DNA of 64,000 bases from Anaerocolumna sp. MB42-C2 (GCF_030913705.1 NZ_CP133190.1:5729501-5793500), one strand, 5' to 3'. Counted from the stretch's first letter, positions 24,335 to 34,963 are shown. Program-made: numbers and translations. Notes: generated by a model from the letters alone, not told the origin.

Positions 24335-27300
24335 TGCCAAAGATTGACAGCATCAAAAAAGTATTGGTTATAGGTTCCGGTCCGATTGTTATCGGACAGG
24401 CGGCAGAATTCGACTATGCAGGTACCCAGGCCTGCCGTTCCTTAAAAGAGGAAGGAATTTGTGTCGTATTAGTTAATTCTAATCCTGCTACCATTATGAC
24501 GGATAAAGATATAGCGGATATGGTTTATATTGAACCGTTAACTCCTGACATGGTTAAAAAAATAATATTAAAGGAAAAGCCGGACAGTGTTCTTCCTACA
24601 CTCGGCGGCCAGGCTGCTTTAAATATTGCCATGGAATTAGAAGAATCCGGATTTTTAAAAGAAAATGATGTTAAATTAATCGGTACAACCTCGGATACTA
24701 TAAAGAAAGCAGAAGACCGGCTGGAATTTAAAACAACCATGGAAAAAATCGGTGAACCTTGTGCACCAAGCACGGTTGTAACAACAGTGAATGATGCGGT
24801 TGCTTTTGCAGAAACCATAGGTTATCCGGTAGTTGTAAGACCGGCCTATACTCTTGGCGGCAGCGGCGGCGGAATTGCTCAGGATGAAGAACAATTAAGA
24901 GAAATCTGTTCCAATGGTCTTCGTTTGAGCCGCGTAGGTCAATGCTTAATCGAGAGATGTATAGCCGGCTGGAAAGAAATCGAATACGAAGTAATGAGGG
25001 ATAAGCAGGGTAACTGTATAACCGTATGTAATATGGAGAATATCGACCCGGTTGGTGTACATACCGGTGATAGTATCGTAGTTGCACCCTCCCAGACCCT
25101 TGCGGATAAAGAGTACCAGATGTTAAGGTCTTCCGCTTTAAATATTATTACAGAATTAAATATAACCGGCGGATGTAATGTTCAATATGCACTTCATCCC
25201 GAAACTTTTGAATACTGCGTTATCGAGGTAAATCCGAGAGTTAGCCGTTCCTCCGCTTTAGCTTCCAAAGCGACGGGATATCCTATTGCAAAAGTCGCAG
25301 CTAAGATAGCTCTTGGATATAATCTGGATGAAATTCAGAACGTGATAACCGGTAAAACATATGCCAGCTTTGAACCTGCACTGGATTATGTTGTTGTTAA
25401 GATTCCTAAGTGGCCTTTTGATAAATTTATCATGGCAAAAAGAACCTTAACCACACAGATGAAAGCTACCGGTGAGGTTATGAGTATCTGCACGAATTTC
25501 GAAGGTGCCTTAATGAAGGCGCTCCGTTCTCTTGAACAGAATATCTACAGCCTGCAATACGGTAATTATGAACAATATAAGACGGATGAAATCAGAGAAA
25601 AACTACACCTGATAGATGACCGAAGATTATTTGTCATTGCAGAAGCTATCCGCAGAGGAATATCCTATGATGAAATACATGAGATAACTAAAATAGATCA
25701 TTGGTTTTTAGACAAGATCGCTATTCTGGTAGAAATGGAACAGGAATTAAAGACCAAACCGCTAACGAAAGAACTACTTTTAGAAGCTAAGAGGCTTGAA
25801 TTCCCGGATCGTGTAATTGCACAATTCACAGGAAAGAATTTAGAAGATGTTAAGCTATTACGCAAAAAAGAGTATGAAATTACACCGGCCTATAAAATGG
25901 TAGATACCTGTGCAGCTGAATTTGAAGCAAGCACTCCCTATTATTATTCTTGCTATGGAAGTCAAAATGAAGTAGACCCGGTGAAAACAAAAAAGAAAGT
26001 TATGGTATTAGGATCCGGTCCTATTCGTATCGGACAGGGTATTGAGTTTGATTATTGCTCCGTACACAGTGTATGGGCTTTAAGAAAAGCAGGCTATGAA
26101 ACCATAATCGTAAATAATAATCCCGAAACCGTCAGTACGGACTTTGATATCGCCGATAAATTATATTTTGAACCGCTAACTCCGGAGGATGTGGAAAGCA
26201 TCGTAGATTTGGAACAGCCGGACGGAGCCGTAGTGCAGTTTGGCGGTCAAACAGCGATAAAATTAACAGATGCCTTATTAAAGATGGGAGTTCCTATTCT
26301 TGGAACCTCTGCTGAAAATGTTGACGCAGCGGAAGACAGGGAATTGTTTGATGCTATCCTGGAAGAATGCTGTATACCAAGACCTGCGGGAAAAACAGTA
26401 TTTACGACAGAGGAAGCCATAACTGCAGCGAATGAATTAGGATATCCGGTTTTAGTAAGACCATCTTATGTATTAGGCGGTCAGGGCATGCAGATTGCAA
26501 TTTCGGATGACGATATCAGAGAATTTATGGCTATTATTAACTTAAATGTTCAGGAACATCCGATTCTGGTTGATAAATATCTAATGGGTAAAGAAGTTGA
26601 AGTAGATGCGGTATGTGATGGGGAAGATATCTTGATTCCTGGTATTATGGAACACGTAGAACGTGCCGGTATCCATTCCGGAGACAGTATCTCGGTATAT
26701 CCTGCCCAGAATGTGACGGAAAGGCTTAAGAATGTTATAGTGGACTATACCAGAAAGCTAGCAAAATCCCTTAATGTAATCGGTTTAATTAATATACAGT
26801 TTATCCTGTATCATGATGAGGTTTATGTAATCGAAGTAAATCCACGTTCCAGCCGTACTGTTCCTTATATCAGCAAAGTAACCGGTATTCCGATTGTAGG
26901 TTTAGCTTCCCGCGTTATTTTAGGAGAAAAGATTAATGACTTGGGATACGGGACCGGATTAGCACCGAATGCAGATTATATTGCGATTAAAATGCCGGTA
27001 TTTTCCTTTGAAAAATTACATGGAGCTGATATCAGCCTTGGACCGGAGATGAAGTCTACCGGGGAATGTTTAGGAATTGCTAAAACTTTTAATGAAGCTT
27101 TATATAAAGCGTTTTTGGGTGCAGGAATCAATCTTCCAAAACACAAGAAAATGATTATGACCGTAAAGGATGCGGATAAACTGGAGTCTGTAGAAGTAGG
27201 CAGAAGATTTAAGGCACTTGGTTATGAAATCTATGCGACCAGAAGTACCGCCAAGTTTTTAAATGAAAACGGTGTGGAAGCAATTCCAGTAAATAAACTG

Positions 27301-27534
27301 GATAAAGAAGCTCCGACTATAATTGATTTAATCCTGGGTCATGAGATCGATCTGGTTATCGATACACCTACCCAAGGGCGTGATAAATCGAGAGACGGTT
27401 TTATAATTCGCCGTACCTCCATCGAGACGGGAGTAACATGTCTTACGTCTTTGGATACGGCTAATGCCTTATTAACAAGTCTGGAAAATGCAGATATAGA
27501 TAATATTTCATTAATTGATATTGCAAAATTATAA
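24334..27534 (+). CDS. carB: Carbamoyl-phosphate synthase large subunit
   Basis: 1,066 residues, the normal length. Two homologous ATP-grasp halves begin VLVIGSGPIVIGQAAEFDYAG and VMVLGSGPIRIGQGIEFDYC, the hallmark duplication; each half has its glycine-rich loop (YPVVVRPAYTLGGSGGGIA and YPVLVRPSYVLGGQGMQIA). The C-terminal MGS-like regulatory domain (about 940-1066) ends IDNISLIDIAKL. The two active sites make carboxyphosphate/carbamate and then carbamoyl phosphate. It is coupled to carA by a 1-bp overlap and followed by a bidirectional terminator. Confidence 0.97.
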   Translation: MPKIDSIKKVLVIGSGPIVIGQAAEFDYAGTQACRSLKEEGICVVLVNSNPATIMTDKDIADMVYIEPLTPDMVKKIILKEKPDSVLPTLGGQAALNIAMELEESGFLKENDVKLIGTTSDTIKKAEDRLEFKTTMEKIGEPCAPSTVVTTVNDAVAFAETIGYPVVVRPAYTLGGSGGGIAQDEEQLREICSNGLRLSRVGQCLIERCIAGWKEIEYEVMRDKQGNCITVCNMENIDPVGVHTGDSIVVAPSQTLADKEYQMLRSSALNIITELNITGGCNVQYALHPETFEYCVIEVNPRVSRSSALASKATGYPIAKVAAKIALGYNLDEIQNVITGKTYASFEPALDYVVVKIPKWPFDKFIMAKRTLTTQMKATGEVMSICTNFEGALMKALRSLEQNIYSLQYGNYEQYKTDEIREKLHLIDDRRLFVIAEAIRRGISYDEIHEITKIDHWFLDKIAILVEMEQELKTKPLTKELLLEAKRLEFPDRVIAQFTGKNLEDVKLLRKKEYEITPAYKMVDTCAAEFEASTPYYYSCYGSQNEVDPVKTKKKVMVLGSGPIRIGQGIEFDYCSVHSVWALRKAGYETIIVNNNPETVSTDFDIADKLYFEPLTPEDVESIVDLEQPDGAVVQFGGQTAIKLTDALLKMGVPILGTSAENVDAAEDRELFDAILEECCIPRPAGKTVFTTEEAITAANELGYPVLVRPSYVLGGQGMQIAISDDDIREFMAIINLNVQEHPILVDKYLMGKEVEVDAVCDGEDILIPGIMEHVERAGIHSGDSISVYPAQNVTERLKNVIVDYTRKLAKSLNVIGLINIQFILYHDEVYVIEVNPRSSRTVPYISKVTGIPIVGLASRVILGEKINDLGYGTGLAPNADYIAIKMPVFSFEKLHGADISLGPEMKSTGECLGIAKTFNEALYKAFLGAGINLPKHKKMIMTVKDADKLESVEVGRRFKALGYEIYATRSTAKFLNENGVEAIPVNKLDKEAPTIIDLILGHEIDLVIDTPTQGRDKSRDGFIIRRTSIETGVTCLTSLDTANALLTSLENADIDNISLIDIAKL

Positions 27535-27592
27535 ATTTTAGGGCAAAAGTCCATTTAGTGTTCTGAATGGAAACAAGAGATTTATATTGTTA

Positions 27593-27655
27593 AAACGAAG
27601 TATGGCGGATAGAGGCTAGGTAGTTATTCTCTGTCCGTACATACTTCGTTGTTTT
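27593..27655. terminator. Bidirectional terminator between carB and the Csp protease gene
   Basis: AAACGAAGTATG (27593-27604) is mirrored by CATACTTCGTTGTTT (from 27640), with an inner pairing GGATAGAG/CTCTGTCC. T-runs lie on both outer sides, as expected for two convergent genes. Confidence 0.8.
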
Positions 27656-29361
27656 TAACCAGTGGTTTCTCCTCTTAAGCTGTTAAAGGCATTATAGATA
27701 TCCAGGATTCCGTAACCCCATTCCCGGTTAGGATATACAGTGCCAGGAGTTCTTCTGGCTCCTCGTATCAGTAAATTTTTAATCTCCACACTGTCAAGTT
27801 GTGTATAATTTCCTCCAATAATACCCCACTCCAGTACCATAGCCGCAATTCCGGCTGTGTGTGCAGCCGAAACACTGGTGCCGGATCTGGTTGTGTATGT
27901 ATTTCCCGGAGCCGGACCTACCAGATTGACTCCGGGAGCAGCCAGGTCAGGGCTGATGTTATTCGTTCTGGTAAATCCCCTGCTGGCATTGATAAATAGA
28001 CTTTGATTGGTATAATCATAGGCAGTAACAACAATAGGAATGATCGTGTTACCAGGAGAGGTCAGAGTAATTTCTGGAGTTGGCTGTGTGAAATAAGTCT
28101 GATCACTAATAAAAGTTGAAATGGGAAGCCATATATTAAAACGGGAATCCAAATCGGTATTCGAATATACACGGAATCGCCAAATTCCTTCCGTAGGAGT
28201 ATTAAAACGAATTAAAATTAACTGATCTCCAGTCTGTGTTTCCACAATCTGATAATCTACATAAATAATCGTTTGTTCAAAAATGAACCGGATAATACGG
28301 GTTTCACCTATTCTTGCGGGAATTCTTGGGATAAATTCTCCGGTAGGAGATAAGATATCGATGGAAAAGGTACTGGGGGCATCACCCCATAATTCCATGG
28401 AAAATCCGCTTTCATTTGGACCAACTCTTAATTCTACTGTTTCATATTCTGTTCCACGGCTGATAATACCCATAAAATGATGACCTCTGTTTCCTTCATT
28501 TCCTGCAGCAATAGACACTCCGATTCCTCTGATATCCGCTATAGTAGAAAGGTAGTTACTTAATACCCCCCGTTCATCATGGGCACCCTGAGAAGTACCG
28601 AAACCAATACAAATGGATAAAGGCCTCATCAGCCGGTTAGCTACGCTTAGTAAATAATTAATTCCCAGCATAATATCCGTTTCCTGATAGCAGACCGCGT
28701 CCTGGGGGATAGCAAAAAAATTACGGGTAAATTGTTTCGCCTGTCTTAATTTAACCACCACAAGGTCTGCAAGGGGTACAACACCCGAAAAATTATTTTC
28801 AATGCTTTCCGTACCTGCGGCAATACCGGATAAAAAAGTACCATGCCCATCCTCATCGGTGGTTGGGACAACAGAAAGCGGGTTTGCATTCTGAAGAGCA
28901 AGATCAATCTGCTCCTGGGTGTATTCCGTTCCATAAAAAAACCCCTCCGGAGATTGACCGGTTTGTATAGTCTGATCCCAAATAGAATATATTTTAGATG
29001 TACCATCAGCGTTTTTAAAAGCATTGTGTGTATAATCAATCCCTGTATCAATAATTCCTATTAACACGCCCTCACCCCGGAGGTTAAAGCTTGGAATATT
29101 ACGAATTCTGGTTACCCCGGAGGCTTCCAGGCTGCCGGTATCCATTAAACCAAAACAGCTGGGATAAATTCCATAACCATATAATTGAATTATATTTTGA
29201 GGCAGACTGCTGATAGGAGTATATACAACAGCATGTGTCGAAGTAAGGGGGGCATAGCAGGTATCCCGATTTGCTGTAAGCAGATCAAATGTCTGCCCAA
29301 ATTCAACTATAAATTCAGCATAATCTTCGCTGAGAGCATATTCTCTGCAATTTTGATCCAA
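27655..29361 (-). CDS. Csp-type subtilisin-like germination protease
   Basis: S8-family serine protease of 568 residues from a TTG start at 29361 (9 bases after GGAG); an ATG at 29376 has no ribosome site. It lacks a signal peptide, has a short pro-region (about 1-85) and a jelly-roll insertion (about 320-450) between the His and Ser parts, the layout of clostridial CspB/CspA/CspC. All three catalytic residues are present: Asp in IIDTGIDY, His in DEDGHGT and Ser in SGTSVSAAH (D110, H178, S501 counted from the ATG), so it should be an active, CspB-like enzyme. In clostridia CspB removes the SleC pro-peptide. The split sleC lies 5 kb away. Confidence 0.85.
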   Translation of the reverse strand: MDQNCREYALSEDYAEFIVEFGQTFDLLTANRDTCYAPLTSTHAVVYTPISSLPQNIIQLYGYGIYPSCFGLMDTGSLEASGVTRIRNIPSFNLRGEGVLIGIIDTGIDYTHNAFKNADGTSKIYSIWDQTIQTGQSPEGFFYGTEYTQEQIDLALQNANPLSVVPTTDEDGHGTFLSGIAAGTESIENNFSGVVPLADLVVVKLRQAKQFTRNFFAIPQDAVCYQETDIMLGINYLLSVANRLMRPLSICIGFGTSQGAHDERGVLSNYLSTIADIRGIGVSIAAGNEGNRGHHFMGIISRGTEYETVELRVGPNESGFSMELWGDAPSTFSIDILSPTGEFIPRIPARIGETRIIRFIFEQTIIYVDYQIVETQTGDQLILIRFNTPTEGIWRFRVYSNTDLDSRFNIWLPISTFISDQTYFTQPTPEITLTSPGNTIIPIVVTAYDYTNQSLFINASRGFTRTNNISPDLAAPGVNLVGPAPGNTYTTRSGTSVSAAHTAGIAAMVLEWGIIGGNYTQLDSVEIKNLLIRGARRTPGTVYPNREWGYGILDIYNAFNSLRGETTG

Positions 29362-29484
29362 GGTAATCATCTCCATTTAATAGAACTCATTAATTAAATA
29401 TATGAGTAAATATCCTTATTATTCTATATTACCAGGGAGCATATTTTTATAATGTATATAAGAGGTTTTTTAACTTTTGCGGGG

Positions 29485-29513
29485 TTGTCTGATATATGTT
29501 TTCATGGTATAAT
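29485..29513 (+). promoter_or_regulatory. sigma-A-type promoter of the GGDEF/EAL gene
   Basis: -35 TTGTCT (29485-29490), 17-base spacer, -10 TATAAT (29508-29513), 56 bp before the ATG at 29569. Confidence 0.65.
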
Positions 29514-29568
29514 TTAACTCGATATTTCTTTTAGAGAGTACATCAGGGAAGATGGGAAAGTACGAAGC

Positions 29569-32199
29569 ATGGATGGTAAAGATAAAACACTAAGGAAAAG
29601 AAATCTTTACACGAAAGAACAAATGATGGATTTCTTTACAAACATTACATTGCCGGATGGCATGATAAGTAATTATATAGAAAAAGATAATTATATTGAA
29701 TTTGTTTATGAGGATACAATTTATTCCGCGTTAATAGACGGGGGTAATTGGACAGAGATCAAAGAAGAAATGTTTCGCCAAAAGGAACGTAAGCTTAAAG
29801 AAAGTTACCGGATGAAAGAATTGGAGAAACAGGATTCTTTGACAAGATTATTCAACAAAGAATATACCAGACAGATTATAGATGAATTTTTAGCAGCTTC
29901 AAAACCGGATTCCAAACATGCACTTATGATTGTTGATATTGATAACTTTCAGGTAGTGAATGAGAATTTAGGGTATTTATTTGGTGATACGGTTTTGATT
30001 AATATTGCAGATTCATTAAGAAAGATATTTTATGATACGGATATACCGGGCCGAATTGGCGGTGATGAATTTCTTATTTTTCTTAAAAATGTTGATAATC
30101 AGGAAGTATTAAAAGATAAGGCGGAAGAGATATATTCTGTGTTTCGTAATACATATACCGGCGAGAATACAAATTACTCTATGTCATGCAGTATTGGTAT
30201 CGGAGTGTATCCTGATGACGGAGCAGATTTTGAACAGCTGTTTTCTAAAGCAGATGCTGCATTAATTTATACGAGAGAGAACCAGAAGAATTATTATGGA
30301 TTCTATCGCGAAATCGAAAACAGCAGCAGTTATATAGATACCGGCTGTTATGAAAAATATAAGATTACAAAAACCAGAGCCTATGGCAGTAATAATTTTG
30401 ATAAGGAAATTACTGCTTTTGCCTTTGACATTATGTCAAGAACAAAGGACGTTAACAGTGCAATTAATCTCCTGTTAACTAAGGTAAGAGCACAATTTGA
30501 TTGCAGCCATATCTGTATTTTAGAAAATTCTATTAATTCGCAACTAATTACTACATATCTTAGCTGTAAAGACGAAATAAAACCGGATAAAAGTAAATTT
30601 AATAATTTCGTATTAGAATTAAATGATAACACAAGCAGATTTGATGAAAACGGTATTTTTTTTATTAATAATGTTACCGCATGGAATGAAGAGTATGAAA
30701 TTGACATTCTTAAAACGATGCATATTCAAGCATTGCTGCAATGCGGAATATTCGAGAATGGTGTATTAAAAGGCTGCGTCAGTATTCACGATAACGAAAA
30801 ACCCAGATACTGGACACAGTATGAAATTGATTCTATGGTTACAATAACGAAAATCATATCTTCGTATCTATTAAAAATGCGTGCCTCGGAGAGAGCAAAT
30901 GAACAGTTATATAAAATCAAGAATTATGATGCACTAACAGGACTTCCCTCTTTGCATAAATTCAAAAAGGATGTAAGGAAATTATTGGCAGACAATCCGA
31001 GACAGAAATATGTAATCATATATTCGGATATTACCCAATTTAAGTATATTAATGATACTTTAGGATATGATGTGGGTGACAGAATTTTGAGTGATTTCGC
31101 GATGCTTATATCCTGCAATGGAACTAAGATGGATGGAGTTGCAAGAATTTCAGAGGATAATTTCCTGGCTGCTTGTCCTTTAATTGATGAGAAAGTTCTT
31201 AAAGATAATATTTTATTACTGAATGAGCAATTTAATATTAAACAAAGGTCAAAATATCCTGGAAATAAGTTTATTATTGCCAGCGGTGTATCTGTTATAG
31301 ATCCGGCAGAAGATATATCCGTTGCAATCGACAATGCCAATGTAGCTAGAAAAAGTATTAAAAATTCCTCTAAAACTGACTGTAAATTCTTTGACAATTC
31401 CATGAAAGTAAAACTGCAACGGGAAGCAGAGATAACGAATTCCATGGAGCAAGCTTTGAAAAACAGTGAATTTATCGTATATCTCCAACCTAAAATTGGT
31501 TTGACAGATAATAATTTAGTTGGAGCTGAGGCTTTGGTCAGATGGAAAAAAAATGAAAATACTCTGATTCCACCAAATGATTTTATTCCTTTATTTGAAA
31601 GAAATGGCTTTGTAGTTAATTTAGATTTCTATATCTATGAGGAAGTTTGTAAATTACTGCATTACTGGATTAATAATAATCTTCCGGTTGTGCCCATATC
31701 CGTCAATGTATCACGGATACATTTAAATGATGAGAATTTTGTAAATGAAATAAAAAAGCTGGTAGATCATTATGCGATACCTTATCATTTATTAGAATTG
31801 GAACTAACAGAAAGTATCTTCTTAAATAATGCGGAAGCAGCTTTAACTACCATGAAAAAGCTGCGGAAGTTGGGATTCGGGGTTTCTATTGACGATTTCG
31901 GAGCCGGTTATTCCTCTCTTAATTTGTTAAAAAATATGGAGACGGATGTTATAAAGCTGGATAAAGAATTTTTCGGAAAAGGTGATATGCAGAAAGAGGA
32001 ACAGATTATTGTATCAAGTATTATAAGCATGGCTAAACAGTTAAATATGAAAGTTTTGTCCGAAGGAGTAGAAACCCAGACACAATCGGACTTTTTAAAA
32101 ACGGTAGATTGTGATATGGCACAGGGGTATCTATATTCCAAACCGATCCCGGTTGAGGATTTTGAATTTCTTATGAAAAATACTTATACTAATAACTGA
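29569..32199 (+). CDS. c-di-GMP turnover protein (GGDEF-GAF-GGDEF-EAL)
   Basis: 876 residues, cytosolic, no membrane segment. A diguanylate cyclase domain (about 95-250) has intact GGDEF at residues 164-168 but no R-x-x-D inhibitory site just upstream. A GAF-like sensor follows (about 285-440). A second GGDEF domain is degenerate (ARISEDNF replaces A-R-x-G-G-D-E-F), and a C-terminal EAL phosphodiesterase has GAEALVRW (E654), NVSRIHL, ELTES, SIDDFGAGYSS, KLDKEF and EGVET, all residues expected for activity. It could both make and degrade c-di-GMP; the second GGDEF may be a GTP sensor that stimulates EAL. Monocistronic with its own promoter. Confidence 0.9.
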   Translation: MDGKDKTLRKRNLYTKEQMMDFFTNITLPDGMISNYIEKDNYIEFVYEDTIYSALIDGGNWTEIKEEMFRQKERKLKESYRMKELEKQDSLTRLFNKEYTRQIIDEFLAASKPDSKHALMIVDIDNFQVVNENLGYLFGDTVLINIADSLRKIFYDTDIPGRIGGDEFLIFLKNVDNQEVLKDKAEEIYSVFRNTYTGENTNYSMSCSIGIGVYPDDGADFEQLFSKADAALIYTRENQKNYYGFYREIENSSSYIDTGCYEKYKITKTRAYGSNNFDKEITAFAFDIMSRTKDVNSAINLLLTKVRAQFDCSHICILENSINSQLITTYLSCKDEIKPDKSKFNNFVLELNDNTSRFDENGIFFINNVTAWNEEYEIDILKTMHIQALLQCGIFENGVLKGCVSIHDNEKPRYWTQYEIDSMVTITKIISSYLLKMRASERANEQLYKIKNYDALTGLPSLHKFKKDVRKLLADNPRQKYVIIYSDITQFKYINDTLGYDVGDRILSDFAMLISCNGTKMDGVARISEDNFLAACPLIDEKVLKDNILLLNEQFNIKQRSKYPGNKFIIASGVSVIDPAEDISVAIDNANVARKSIKNSSKTDCKFFDNSMKVKLQREAEITNSMEQALKNSEFIVYLQPKIGLTDNNLVGAEALVRWKKNENTLIPPNDFIPLFERNGFVVNLDFYIYEEVCKLLHYWINNNLPVVPISVNVSRIHLNDENFVNEIKKLVDHYAIPYHLLELELTESIFLNNAEAALTTMKKLRKLGFGVSIDDFGAGYSSLNLLKNMETDVIKLDKEFFGKGDMQKEEQIIVSSIISMAKQLNMKVLSEGVETQTQSDFLKTVDCDMAQGYLYSKPIPVEDFEFLMKNTYTNN

Positions 32200-32469
32200 A
32201 ACCACATTTATTTAATCTATGATACAACCGGTTAGTCCTTCCTAACTAAGTTCTAAGGCCACTCTGGACTGAACTTTATTAGGAGGGACATTTGTATATT
32301 TAATAAACTATAATACATGTCAGATATGAAAAAAAACATTGTTTGTTTTTTATTTATGGATATAATATAACTTGTATAACTTATCGGAGATGGATTCAAA
32401 TATAAGAAAAAAGGCGGTGTTTATCACCGTACAGCTAACGATAGGAACATAAGTTGAAAGGAGATAGCT
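32200..32469. promoter_or_regulatory. Control region of the alpha-xylosidase gene
   Basis: No gene seen. It contains a promoter with -35 TTGTTT (32339-32344), a 16-base spacer and -10 TATAAT (32361-32366), and a small hairpin CGGTGTTTATCACCG around 32414-32428 in the leader. GAAAGGAG (32457-32464) is the ribosome site. Confidence 0.5.
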
Positions 32470-34839
32470 ATGAAATTTAGCAATGGATGCTGGGTACAAA
32501 AAGAGGGAGTGGAATGCTTCAGTCCGGCTGAAGTTTATGAAACAAGGCGAAGCAACAACAGTATAACATTTTGCGCACCTACACATAAAATAAATCGCAG
32601 AGGTGATACTTTAGGAGGACCAAATCTTACGATTAAGATTTCAGCTCCCGCACCGGAAGTTTTAAGAGTTCAGACATTCCATTATATGGGTGTAATAGAT
32701 CACGGACCGAATTTTGAATTATCCCTGGATGAAAATAATACCTTGATAATAGAAGAGGCTGATTGGGGATTTAAGTTATCTAGCGGTTCTTTAAACTTAA
32801 CGATTAATAAACAGGATGCTTCAATGCAGTTTAACAGGGGCGATTACAAATTAACAACAAGTGGCCGTCGTGATTTAGCATATATGAAGACTGATTTTAG
32901 AGGTCTTGCCTATGAAACGGATAATAAAGATGCATATATGAGAGAACAGTTAAGCTTATCCGTAGGAGAATTGATTTACGGTTTGGGTGAACGGTTTACA
33001 CCATTTATTAAAAATGGGCAGAATGTAGAAATCTGGAACGAAGATGGTGGTACCTCAACGGAATTATCTTATAAGAATATACCATTTTATCTTTCTAACA
33101 GAGGTTATGGTGTGTTTGTAAACAGCTCCGATAAAGTATCTTATGAAGTAAGTTCAGAGATGGTTAAAAAGGTCGGATTCTCTGTTCCGGGAGAAAACCT
33201 GGATTATTTTATTTTTAACGGACCTACAATGAAAGAAGCTATCACCAGATATACGGACTTAACCGGTAAGCCGGCACTTCCTGCACCTTGGACTTTTGGC
33301 TTATGGTTATCCACTTCTTTTACCACAAATTATGATGAAGCAACGGTAACCGGTTTTGTTGATGGTATGTTAGAGAGGGATATTCCTCTCAGCGTATTCC
33401 ATTTCGATTGTTTCTGGATGAAAGCTTTTAACTGGTCAGACTTTAAATGGGATAAGGATGTATTTCCGGATCCGGCAGGCATGTTAAAACGTCTGAAGGA
33501 AAAAGGATTAAAAATCTGTGTATGGATCAATTCCTATATAGCCCAGGAATCTGTGCTTTTTGAAGAGGGAATGGAACACGGATATTTTGTTAAGAGAACA
33601 AACGGTGATGTATGGCAATGGGATATGTGGCAGCCGGGAATGGCTTTGGTTGACTTTACAAATCCTGCAGCCTGCGATTGGTTTGCATCGAAACTGGAAG
33701 TTTTAATGGATATGGGTGTTGATTGCTTTAAGACCGACTTTGGTGAAAGAATTCCGACTAAGGATGTTGTATATTATAACGGAGCAGATCCGGTTAAAAT
33801 GCACAATTATTACACCTATTTATATAATAAGACAGTTTTTGGTTTGGTTGAGAGAAAACGGGGGAAAGGCAATGGTGTAGTATTTGCCAGAAGTGCAACC
33901 GTCGGCGGACAGAAATTTCCGGTACATTGGGGCGGTGACTGCTGGTCTGATTATGAATCCATGTCAGAGAGCTTAAGAGGAGGATTATCCTTAACCATGT
34001 CCGGTTTTGGTTTCTGGAGTCATGATATCGGCGGCTTTGAAGATACCTCTACACCGGATGTTTATAAGAGATGGGTAGCATTCGGTTTAATGTCCTCTCA
34101 TTCAAGGTTACATGGCAGCTCCTCCTACCGTGTGCCGTGGGCTTATGATGAAGAGTCCGTTGATGTAGCCCGTTTCTTTACGAAATTAAAAGCTTCTTTA
34201 ATGCCGTACCTTTATAGGAATGCCATCGAAACCAATAAAACAGGGGTACCTGCTATGAGAAGTATGGTATTGGAATTCCAGAATGATCCGACCTGCGGTT
34301 TTCTGGATAAACAGTATATGTTAGGAGACAGTCTTCTGGTAGCACCGATATTTAATGAAGAGGGTATGGCTGAGTACTTTGTACCGGAGGGAAATTGGAC
34401 GAATTTCTTAACAGGAGAGAAGGTAACCGGAGGCAGATGGGTCAAAGAACATCATGGATATTTAAGCATACCTTGCCTTGCCAGAGAAAATTCCATTATT
34501 GCAGTTGGTTCCGTGGATACCGAACCCGAATATGATTATGCCAACGATGTAACGCTAAAAGTATTTCAGTTAATAGAAGGAACGGAAGCAAAAACAACTG
34601 TTTATAATATGGATGCGAAATTGGAATTAAGCATATCCGTATTAAAGGAAGCAGGCAAAATAACGATTAAGGTTCAAAACTTCGGAGAGAGCAAGCCATA
34701 TAAGATTTATCTCCATGATGTAAAAAATATAGCTTCTGTTACCGGAGCTGATATACAAGCGGAAGAGAAAGGTACTGTTATTCTGCCTTCCGAAACCGGT
34801 AAGGATTCCGTTACGGTTATGACTTGCTTATTAGATTAG
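32470..34839 (+). CDS. yicI: Alpha-xylosidase, GH31
   Basis: Cytosolic glycosidase of 789 residues (E. coli YicI is 772) that removes alpha-xylosyl units from xyloglucan fragments such as isoprimeverose. The nucleophile is D423 in KTDFGERIP and the acid/base D490 in HWGGDCWSDY, both in contexts specific to the YicI subgroup rather than alpha-glucosidases. The N-terminal beta-sandwich (1-260), TIM barrel (about 265-590) and C-terminal beta domains are complete. No signal peptide, so its substrate must be imported, plausibly by one of the two sugar transporters nearby. A terminator follows at 34896. Confidence 0.92.
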   Translation: MKFSNGCWVQKEGVECFSPAEVYETRRSNNSITFCAPTHKINRRGDTLGGPNLTIKISAPAPEVLRVQTFHYMGVIDHGPNFELSLDENNTLIIEEADWGFKLSSGSLNLTINKQDASMQFNRGDYKLTTSGRRDLAYMKTDFRGLAYETDNKDAYMREQLSLSVGELIYGLGERFTPFIKNGQNVEIWNEDGGTSTELSYKNIPFYLSNRGYGVFVNSSDKVSYEVSSEMVKKVGFSVPGENLDYFIFNGPTMKEAITRYTDLTGKPALPAPWTFGLWLSTSFTTNYDEATVTGFVDGMLERDIPLSVFHFDCFWMKAFNWSDFKWDKDVFPDPAGMLKRLKEKGLKICVWINSYIAQESVLFEEGMEHGYFVKRTNGDVWQWDMWQPGMALVDFTNPAACDWFASKLEVLMDMGVDCFKTDFGERIPTKDVVYYNGADPVKMHNYYTYLYNKTVFGLVERKRGKGNGVVFARSATVGGQKFPVHWGGDCWSDYESMSESLRGGLSLTMSGFGFWSHDIGGFEDTSTPDVYKRWVAFGLMSSHSRLHGSSSYRVPWAYDEESVDVARFFTKLKASLMPYLYRNAIETNKTGVPAMRSMVLEFQNDPTCGFLDKQYMLGDSLLVAPIFNEEGMAEYFVPEGNWTNFLTGEKVTGGRWVKEHHGYLSIPCLARENSIIAVGSVDTEPEYDYANDVTLKVFQLIEGTEAKTTVYNMDAKLELSISVLKEAGKITIKVQNFGESKPYKIYLHDVKNIASVTGADIQAEEKGTVILPSETGKDSVTVMTCLLD

Positions 34840-34895
34840 CATTATTATTTTATATAATAAAATGGTATAATTACATTATAAAATAAACCCAATCA

Positions 34896-34930
34896 GGGCT
34901 TGCCATAACTGTTTGGCAGGTCCTTTATTT
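34896..34930 (+). terminator. Terminator of yicI
   Basis: GGGCTTGCCA (34896-34905) pairs with TGGCAGGTCC (34914-34923) with two G-U pairs and an 8-base loop, followed by TTTATTTAT. Confidence 0.65.
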
Positions 34931-34963
34931 ATCATTCAGGACTGGCAAAGGAGTAAGCTTTCA

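Noticed and set aside
24525..25087. Long minus-strand reading frames across carB and similar frames over other genes
   Set aside because: They are antisense to strongly conserved coding regions and have no ribosome sites or family resemblance.
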